64,000 nt of DNA, from NCBI GenBank assembly GCA_020853705.1, contig JADYYK010000252.1:1-64000 (forward strand). Reading direction: 5' to 3'. This document shows positions 58,866 through 64,000 of the stretch, piece after piece. The stretch is from Deltaproteobacteria bacterium. Lineage in GTDB: Bacteria > Myxococcota_A > Polyangia > Haliangiales > JADYYK01. Under the pieces are notes generated by a model. The model was not told where the DNA came from. It searched no databases and saw nothing but the letters and a program-made list of their open reading frames with translations. The number at the start of each line of letters is the position of its first letter. Within the stretch, counting starts at the first letter, position 1. The translations under genes were made by a program, and so were the position numbers.

Positions 58866-59354
58866 TCACTCCAATGTCATGCTGATGTTGCCGCTGTCGT
58901 CGTTCATGGTCAGGCGCGCGGTCCTGGTCTCGCTGCCCACGGTCGCGGTGCAGGTGAAGCTGTCGCCGATCACGATGGCGCGAAATCTGGGCCCGCAGTC
59001 GACCTTGGCGACCACATGCTGGGTCTGCTCGATCTGGCTCGCCACGAAGGTTTCGGCCTTGTCGCCCCGGATGAGCCCGCGCGGGTTCATCTGGATGTGG
59101 TCGTCGGCGTCGAAGCTGACGTCGATGCTGAAGGGCGCGCCGTCGATCGACGACGTGCACACCATGGTGTCGCCCTTCTTGCCACCGCTGCGCGGGCACT
59201 CCACGGCGTCGATCTGGGCGCCCAGCATCTCGCTGATCTTGGGCCGCACCACCGACTGCACTGTCTGCTTCTTCTTGCCGCACGAGACCTCGGCCGTGCA
59301 GCTCCCCGCCAGCGCCAGCCCGGCCAGCAGGACCCCCATCACGATGCGTCGCAT
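58866..59354 (-). CDS. DUF4333-like lipoprotein
   Basis: 162 residues. Signal peptide with AGSC as a possible lipobox near 16-19. Two similar units follow, each with the DUF4333 pattern of a helix, VxCP or VDCG, and a CTATVG/CTSSID strand: QSVVRPKISEMLGAQIDAVECPRSG and FVASQIEQTQHVVAKVDCGPRF. Function of that family is unknown. TATCAT ends 6 nt before the ATG, overlapping the promoter of the RCC1 gene. Confidence 0.7.
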   Translation of the reverse strand: MRRIVMGVLLAGLALAGSCTAEVSCGKKKQTVQSVVRPKISEMLGAQIDAVECPRSGGKKGDTMVCTSSIDGAPFSIDVSFDADDHIQMNPRGLIRGDKAETFVASQIEQTQHVVAKVDCGPRFRAIVIGDSFTCTATVGSETRTARLTMNDDSGNISMTLE

Positions 59355-59360
59355 GAAGCG

Positions 59361-59370
59361 ATGATATCCT
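59361..59370. promoter_or_regulatory. Overlapping divergent -10 elements
   Basis: ATGATATCCT holds TATCAT (leftward, DUF4333-like) and TATCCT (rightward, RCC1) sharing TA, with spacings of 6 and 7 nt to the start codons. Confidence 0.6.
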
Positions 59371-59377
59371 GATCTCG

Positions 59378-60805
59378 ATGGGTTCTGGTGGTCGAGTCCA
59401 CTCGTTCGCGTTGCTGGCGGTCTGGCTGGCCGGCTGCGTCGACGCCCAGAGCTACCGCTGCGGCGCCACTGCGCGGTGCATCCGTGGCGGCGTCACCGGC
59501 ACCTGCGAACCCGAGGGCTTCTGCAGCTTCCCCGATCCCGCCTGCCCGCGCGGGCGCTGGGCCCCGCTGTCCCCTCGCGCCGGCACCTGCGTGGGCGATG
59601 GCCCCGGCGTGGACGCCGCGCTGCCCGACGCCGCGCTGCCCGACGCCGACCTGGTCGACCGCCTCGACGTCGACGCTGCCCCGCCGGTGCTCGACGGCGG
59701 CAACGCGTCCTGCTACTCGCGCCTGACCTCTCGCGTGACCCACAGCTGCATCGTGCGCAGCGACGGCAGTGCGTTCTGCTGGGGCCGCGACGGCTACAAC
59801 CAGCTCGGCGGGCGCCCGTCCCTGGGCCCCGGGGTGCCGCTGCGCGGTGATCCCCCGACCACCGCGCGCATCATCGCCGGCGAGGTCGGCGCCGAGCACA
59901 CCGCCTTGCTCGACGCCGATGGCCACATGTGGTGCGTGGGTGCCAACTTCAACGGCCAGTGCGGCGACGGCACCACCACCAGCCACTTCGGCGACTACGC
60001 CTCGCCACGCACCGCCACGCCAGCCGCCGAGCTGACCGGTATCACCATGATCGCCGCGGGGCGCTGGCACACCTGCGTGCTCGCGGGCGGCCAGATCTAC
60101 TGCACCGGCGCCAACGACGAGGCCCAGGTCGGCTACGCCACCCCGGTCACCGAGCCCAACCGGACCTGGAGCGTCAACGTCGCCCCCGTCGCGGTCACGG
60201 GCGCCACCGCGCTGGTCGCCGGCCAGTACCACACCTGCGCGCTGGTGGCTGCAGGTGCGGTGACCTGCTGGGGCGACAACGACGGGCTGCAGCTCGGGCG
60301 CATGCCCGCCACCGACAGCCTGGTGCCGATGCAGGTCGCCGGCATCACCGGCGCGACCCGGCTGGCGCTGGGCGGCGAGCACAGCTGCGCCCTGGTGGGC
60401 ACCGAGGTCTGGTGCTGGGGCAACAATGACCGCGGTCAGCTGGGCGACTTCACCGCGTCGCGCGCGACCCCGATGCGCATCACCTCGCTGCCGCCGGTGG
60501 TCAGCCTGGCCGCGGGCGGCCAGCACACCTGCGCCGTCAGCGACGCCGGCAAGGTGCTGTGCTGGGGCGACAACACCGTCTCGCAGCTGGGCCAGCCGGC
60601 CATCGCGGGTGACAACCGGTCACGGACACCGCTCGAGGTGCCCGCCATCGGCGACGCCCTCGAGGTCTCGGCGGGCGACGACTTCACCTGTGTGCTGCGC
60701 CGCGCCGGGGTGTCGTGCTGGGGCCGCAACGACTCCAGCCAGCTGGGCGCCGCCAGCCCAGGCGAGAGCGCGCTCCCGATCCCGGTCCAGCTGACCTGCC
60801 CGTAG
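59378..60805 (+). CDS. RCC1-repeat beta-propeller lipoprotein
   Basis: 475 residues from ATG 59378, lipobox LAGC near 17-20. A Cys-rich region (six Cys before residue 70) is followed by an Asp/Ala linker, then six RCC1-type blades with the pattern HxCAL..GxVxCWGxNxxGQLG (GEHSCALVGTEVWCWGNNDRGQLG, GQHTCAVSDAGKVLCWGDN). RCC1-like proteins are scaffolds or exchange factors in eukaryotes; in myxobacteria they occur as secreted repeats, and the role here is unknown. Confidence 0.88.
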   Translation: MGSGGRVHSFALLAVWLAGCVDAQSYRCGATARCIRGGVTGTCEPEGFCSFPDPACPRGRWAPLSPRAGTCVGDGPGVDAALPDAALPDADLVDRLDVDAAPPVLDGGNASCYSRLTSRVTHSCIVRSDGSAFCWGRDGYNQLGGRPSLGPGVPLRGDPPTTARIIAGEVGAEHTALLDADGHMWCVGANFNGQCGDGTTTSHFGDYASPRTATPAAELTGITMIAAGRWHTCVLAGGQIYCTGANDEAQVGYATPVTEPNRTWSVNVAPVAVTGATALVAGQYHTCALVAAGAVTCWGDNDGLQLGRMPATDSLVPMQVAGITGATRLALGGEHSCALVGTEVWCWGNNDRGQLGDFTASRATPMRITSLPPVVSLAAGGQHTCAVSDAGKVLCWGDNTVSQLGQPAIAGDNRSRTPLEVPAIGDALEVSAGDDFTCVLRRAGVSCWGRNDSSQLGAASPGESALPIPVQLTCP

Positions 60806-60815
60806 GGGAGACGGC

Positions 60816-61316
60816 TCAGGCCTGCCGGCGCGGATGTGGGCGCGGGCGATGGCGGGCGTGCCAGCGCGCGTGCGCCTCGGGGTGGCTGCCCGGCGGATGG
60901 CGCGGCAACCGGGCCAGCACCTTGCGCAGCGCGCCCGCCGCCAGCACCACGTCGGCCTCGCGCTGCAGCAGCGCGGCCAGGCCGTCGGCCAGCTCGCGCG
61001 CGGCGCCCTCGGGCGGATCGAGCAGGTGCTCGACGATGGCGCGGGCGTCGGCGGCCACGGTGTGATCGACGGGCTCGGGATCGTCCAGCCCCTCGTCGAT
61101 GGCCGCCATCAGCCCCGACAGCGGGCGCAGCCAGGCGAAGAACGGGTCGTTCATCAGCAGCTCGAGCAGGCGCAGCCGGGTGCCCACGGCGCCGCGCTCC
61201 TGCTCGAAGGCGGCGGTGGCGGCGTTCATGGCGGCGCGGTGCAGCTCGATGAGCGCCCCGGTCAGCGCCTGCACGGCGCTGCGCAGCTCGGTGTCGGAAG
61301 GGGGACCGCCTGACAT
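60816..61316 (-). CDS. Small helical protein, unknown function
   Basis: 166 residues from ATG 61316 (TATCGT 7 nt upstream). All-helical prediction by eye with Leu, Ala, Arg and Glu spacing; no Cys and no signal peptide. The C-terminus is basic and His-rich (GSHPEAHARWHARHRPRPHPRR), which may bind metal or nucleic acid. No family recognised. Divergent from the YkgJ-type gene. Confidence 0.6.
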   Translation of the reverse strand: MSGGPPSDTELRSAVQALTGALIELHRAAMNAATAAFEQERGAVGTRLRLLELLMNDPFFAWLRPLSGLMAAIDEGLDDPEPVDHTVAADARAIVEHLLDPPEGAARELADGLAALLQREADVVLAAGALRKVLARLPRHPPGSHPEAHARWHARHRPRPHPRRQA

Positions 61317-61323
61317 GGCGACA

Positions 61324-61345
61324 ACGATAGCCGATCGGGTACGCT
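61324..61345. promoter_or_regulatory. Divergent -10 elements
   Basis: TATCGT (leftward, 61324-61329) and TACGCT (rightward, 61340-61345) lie 7 and 5 nt from their start codons. Confidence 0.5.
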
Positions 61346-61350
61346 GACGC

Positions 61351-62076
61351 ATGGCCGACCAACCCGCCAAGCCCAGGCGCCACCTGCCCATCATCGACGA
61401 CGCCTGGGCGCACGAGCTCGACCGCCAGCTCGATCGCAGCGCGCTGCACGCCCACGCCGCCGAGATCAACACCCTGGAGCGCGTCCACGATCTGGCCGCC
61501 TGGGTGTTCTCGGCCATGGAGCTCATGATGCAGAAGGGCCTGTGCACCCAGGCCGAGCTGCGCGAGATGAACAACCGGGTCAAGGACTCGCTCAAGGATC
61601 GGCACTGGTCCAAGCAGGTCCAGCTGTCGCTCAACGGCGACCCGCGCGACAAGTACGCCCAGGCCACGAACCCGGTCGACTGTGACGCCCGCATGCACCT
61701 GTGCAAGGGCGTGTGCTGCTACCTCGAGCACGCCCTGCAGGTGAAGGACATCCAGGAGGGGATCGTGCGCTGGGATCACGGCCGTCCCTACTGGATCCGC
61801 AAGAACGCCGAGGGCCACTGCGTGCACCAGGAGCGCCCCTCGGGCCGCTGCGGCGTGTTCGAGGCGCGCCCGCTGATCTGTCGCCTCTACAGCTGCGAGA
61901 ACGACCAGCGGGTCTGGCACGACTTCGCCGCGCGCATCCCCAACAGCGAGATGATCGGCAAGCTGATGGACGGCAGCTTCGGCGACCACCTGCCCGAGGA
62001 GCCGCCCCCGCCGCGCATGATCGAGGATCTCCCGGTCATCGCGTCGTCGACGCCGATCGATCCCGAGCCGCGATAG
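61351..62076 (+). CDS. YkgJ-family cysteine-cluster protein
   Basis: 241 residues. The Cys pattern CDARMHLCKGVCC ... HCVHQERPSGRCGVFEARPLICRLYSC matches the YkgJ/'zinc- or iron-chelating' family, which probably binds metal through these clustered Cys. The first 110 residues are helical and specific to this protein. No signal peptide, so cytoplasmic. Function of the family is not established. Confidence 0.82.
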   Translation: MADQPAKPRRHLPIIDDAWAHELDRQLDRSALHAHAAEINTLERVHDLAAWVFSAMELMMQKGLCTQAELREMNNRVKDSLKDRHWSKQVQLSLNGDPRDKYAQATNPVDCDARMHLCKGVCCYLEHALQVKDIQEGIVRWDHGRPYWIRKNAEGHCVHQERPSGRCGVFEARPLICRLYSCENDQRVWHDFAARIPNSEMIGKLMDGSFGDHLPEEPPPPRMIEDLPVIASSTPIDPEPR

Positions 62077-62134
62077 CGGCTCGAGATCGTCCGGATCCGC
62101 CTCCGGTACCCCTCCGCCTCGGTGCCTTGAAGTG

Positions 62135-63628
62135 TTACTTCAACTTCAGCGGCGCCAGCCCATCCGCGTCGAACTCCACCGCGTCCCCCAGCCCGAGCTT
62201 GCCCAGCCCCGGCCGCAGCAGCTTCAGATCGCCGACCAGCGCGACCTTCATGCCGCCCACCGGCAGCAGCGCCGCCGCCAGCTCCTGCACGTCCTTGGCG
62301 GTCACCTTGCGCACCGCCGCCACGTAGCTGGCGAACCAGCTGTCGGGCAGCCCGAAGATGGCCAGCTCGGCGTACGCGCTGGCGATGCCCTCGTTGGTCT
62401 CGAACTGCTGCGGGAACGCGCGCACGATGTTGAGCTTGGCCTTGTCGAGCTCGTCGGCGGGCACCGCGGTGGCGCCCAGCGCGTCCACGATGGCGGTGAT
62501 CTCGCCCATGCCCTCGATGGTCTTGGGGCTGACCAGCGCGCTGGCGATGGTGAACGGCGACGGCGCCCGGCGCCAGTCCACCCGCGCCGAGATGCCATAG
62601 GTGTAGCCCAGCTGCTCGCGCAGCCGCTGCACCAGGCGGCTGGTGAAGCCGTCACCCAGGATGGTCCGCAGCACCTCGAACTTCGCGTAGCGCGGGTCGG
62701 TGCGCGGAAACACCGCCAGCCCCATGCGCAGATCGGTCTGCTCGGCGCCCGGCCGATCGACCACCAGCAGGCGCGGTCCAGCGCTGACCGGCGTCGGGGC
62801 GGCCGCCTGGGTCGCCTCGGTCGCGCTGGCGCCCTTCCAGGCCGCAAGGCGCGTCAGCCGCGGCACCAGCTGCTTGCGCGTGATGTCCCCGGCCACCACC
62901 AGGATGGCGTTGGCCGGCGTCCAGCGCGCCAGGTAGAACGCGCGGGCGTCAGCGGCGCCCAGCTTGCCGAGGTCGGCGGCATAGCCCGCACCCGGGTGGC
63001 CATAGGCGCTGTCGGCCCCGACCAGCGCGCCCTGCAGCAGCAGCGACGCGATCTCGCGCGGGCGGTCGCGGCGCAGCGCCAGCGAGGTCATGCGGTCGGC
63101 GTGCACGCGCTTGACCTCGGCCTCGGCGAAGGCCGGCTCGGTGATCATGCGCGCCCACAGGTCGAAGCTGTCATCCAGCGTGCGCTGCAGCGACGACAGG
63201 CTGGCCCAGGCCGCCTCGGTGCTGGTGGCGAAGCCGGCCTCGGCGCCCAGCTGATCCAGCCGCTCCGAGATGGCCAGCGCGCCGAGATCGCCGGTGCCCT
63301 CGTCGAGCAGATCGGCGGTGAAGGACGCCAGCCCGGCCTTGCCGGCCGGATCGGCCGCGCTGCCGGCGTGGTTGACGACCAGCTCGAAGGCGACCACGGG
63401 CAGGCGGTGGTTCTCGATGACCACCACGCGCAGGCCGTTCTTCAAGGTGAAGTGCTGCGCCCTGGGCGCCTTCCACTTCGGCTCGGCGCCGGGCGCCGGC
63501 ACCGCGGCCCAGTCCTTGATGCCCGACTTGTCCCACGGCGCGGTGCGCGCGCTGGCCCCGGTCACTGTCGCCCCCAGAAGTAGCGCCGCCGTGACGCCCA
63601 TCAGGCTGGTCCGCTTCAGGCTGCGCAT
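62135..63628 (-). CDS. M16-family peptidase, non-catalytic partner
   Basis: 497 residues from ATG 63628, which overlaps the stop of the upstream M16 gene (TGATG). Signal peptide of about 27 residues, then an N-terminal M16 domain in which the HxxEH zinc motif is replaced: after NHAGSAADPAGKAGLASFTADLLDEGT no His or Glu falls in the right places. The C-terminal domain keeps the Tyr/Arg block YTYGISARVDW that supports substrate binding. In M16B heterodimers one subunit is zinc-free like this and the other carries the active site. Confidence 0.85.
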   Translation of the reverse strand: MRSLKRTSLMGVTAALLLGATVTGASARTAPWDKSGIKDWAAVPAPGAEPKWKAPRAQHFTLKNGLRVVVIENHRLPVVAFELVVNHAGSAADPAGKAGLASFTADLLDEGTGDLGALAISERLDQLGAEAGFATSTEAAWASLSSLQRTLDDSFDLWARMITEPAFAEAEVKRVHADRMTSLALRRDRPREIASLLLQGALVGADSAYGHPGAGYAADLGKLGAADARAFYLARWTPANAILVVAGDITRKQLVPRLTRLAAWKGASATEATQAAAPTPVSAGPRLLVVDRPGAEQTDLRMGLAVFPRTDPRYAKFEVLRTILGDGFTSRLVQRLREQLGYTYGISARVDWRRAPSPFTIASALVSPKTIEGMGEITAIVDALGATAVPADELDKAKLNIVRAFPQQFETNEGIASAYAELAIFGLPDSWFASYVAAVRKVTAKDVQELAAALLPVGGMKVALVGDLKLLRPGLGKLGLGDAVEFDADGLAPLKLK

Positions 63629-64000
63629 CACTTGCCTCCCTTCACGGGCGTCGGCTTGACCACCGGCTTGACCACGGGCTTCTTGACCACCGGCTTTTTG
63701 ACCACCGGCTTGGGCTCGGGCGAGATGGTCAGCACCACGCGCGCCGTCGGCGCCAGCCACTTGCTGACCGCGGCGCTGACCGCCTCGGGCGTGACCGCGC
63801 GATAGCGCGCCAGATCCTTGCCGAGATAGCTGGCGTCGCCCGCCTGCACCGCGTACTGCGCCAGCTGGATGGCGCGCGACATCACCGGCTCCAGGCCGCG
63901 CAGGAAGGCGGCCTCGTGGGCGTTCTGCGCGCGCTGCAGCTCGTCGGCCGCGGGCGGCGTCTTGCCCAGGGTGGCCAGCTCCTCGGTGATGGCGGCGATC
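63628..64000 (-). CDS. M16-family peptidase, probable catalytic partner (N-terminus off the window)
   Basis: The last 123 residues of a gene entering from the right. The helical part (LQRAQNAHEAAFLRG, QLAQYAVQAGDASYLGKDLARYRAVTPEAVSAAVSKWL) matches the C-terminal subdomain of M16 peptidases, followed by a tail of (VVKKP) repeats and KGGK. Since the next gene lacks a zinc site, this one presumably has it; that cannot be checked here. The tail may lie outside the folded domain. Confidence 0.75.
   Translation of the reverse strand, partial: IAAITEELATLGKTPPAADELQRAQNAHEAAFLRGLEPVMSRAIQLAQYAVQAGDASYLGKDLARYRAVTPEAVSAAVSKWLAPTARVVLTISPEPKPVVKKPVVKKPVVKPVVKPTPVKGGK

Overview
The window is very GC-rich, densely coded DNA from a Gram-negative bacterium, most likely a myxobacterium (phylum Myxococcota, perhaps near Haliangium/Kofleriaceae). 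The reasons are the number of secreted lipoproteins (about 20 of some 62 genes, many with Asp/Ala-rich 'DAxxDA' linkers after the lipobox Cys), three eukaryote-like Ser/Thr protein kinases with WD40, tandem-repeat or Pro-rich tails, Myxococcus-type Cys-rich repeats, and several beta-propeller surface proteins (kelch, SBBP, RCC1). The assignment rests on gene style only. I saw no rRNA, tRNA, CRISPR array, insertion sequence or prophage.

Layout. 1-1.3 kb: two lipoproteins, the first cut by the left edge. 1.3-5.6 kb: a methyltransferase divergent from a serA-kbl-tdh operon (serine synthesis plus threonine-to-glycine breakdown). 5.7-8.9 kb: lipoproteins, one a P460-like haem protein, and a small zinc-finger-like protein. 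9.2-13.7 kb: a WD40 kinase translationally coupled to a kelch lipoprotein. 13.7-18.1 kb: a lipoprotein, pseudouridine synthase TruC, a TetR regulator with an alpha/beta hydrolase, a membrane protein and a macro-domain hydrolase. 18.2-22.9 kb: a three-gene NAD-dependent formate dehydrogenase operon. Its catalytic subunit contains an in-frame UGA read as selenocysteine, and the [4Fe-4S] domain that normally begins that subunit is encoded at the end of the third gene. 23-28.3 kb: a copper-monooxygenase-like lipoprotein, a TPR kinase and two lipoproteins. 28.5-31.6 kb: polyphosphate:AMP phosphotransferase, a hydrolase and Maf. 31.6-38.8 kb: lipoproteins, a VOC protein with a histone-H1-like tail, a hotdog protein, an old-yellow-enzyme reductase with its TetR regulator, a barrel-like outer membrane protein and a di-haem peroxidase. 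38.9-44.6 kb: a di-iron ferritin-like protein, a putative metallopeptidase, a secreted protein and a third kinase. 45-50.9 kb: a methyltransferase, a phosphoesterase, a beta-propeller lipoprotein, a CDP-alcohol phosphatidyltransferase, a COG0523 GTPase and an L,D-transpeptidase-like lipoprotein. 50.9-58.1 kb: a Dus/Gfo-Idh/amino-acid-dehydrogenase operon, hydrolase, aldo-keto reductase and two SDR proteins. 58.1-64 kb: lipoproteins, an RCC1 lipoprotein, a YkgJ-type protein and a pair of M16 peptidases, the second cut by the right edge.

Themes. Genes are packed with ATGA, GTGA or TGATG overlaps. At least 21 genes have a TANNNT hexamer ending only 5-8 nt before the start codon, which points to widespread leaderless transcription; at three divergent gene pairs the two hexamers share their TA. 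Hexanucleotide repeats encode dipeptide linkers in five unrelated proteins. A 16-bp-arm palindrome occurs once between genes and once in frame inside a gene, with compensatory changes between the copies.
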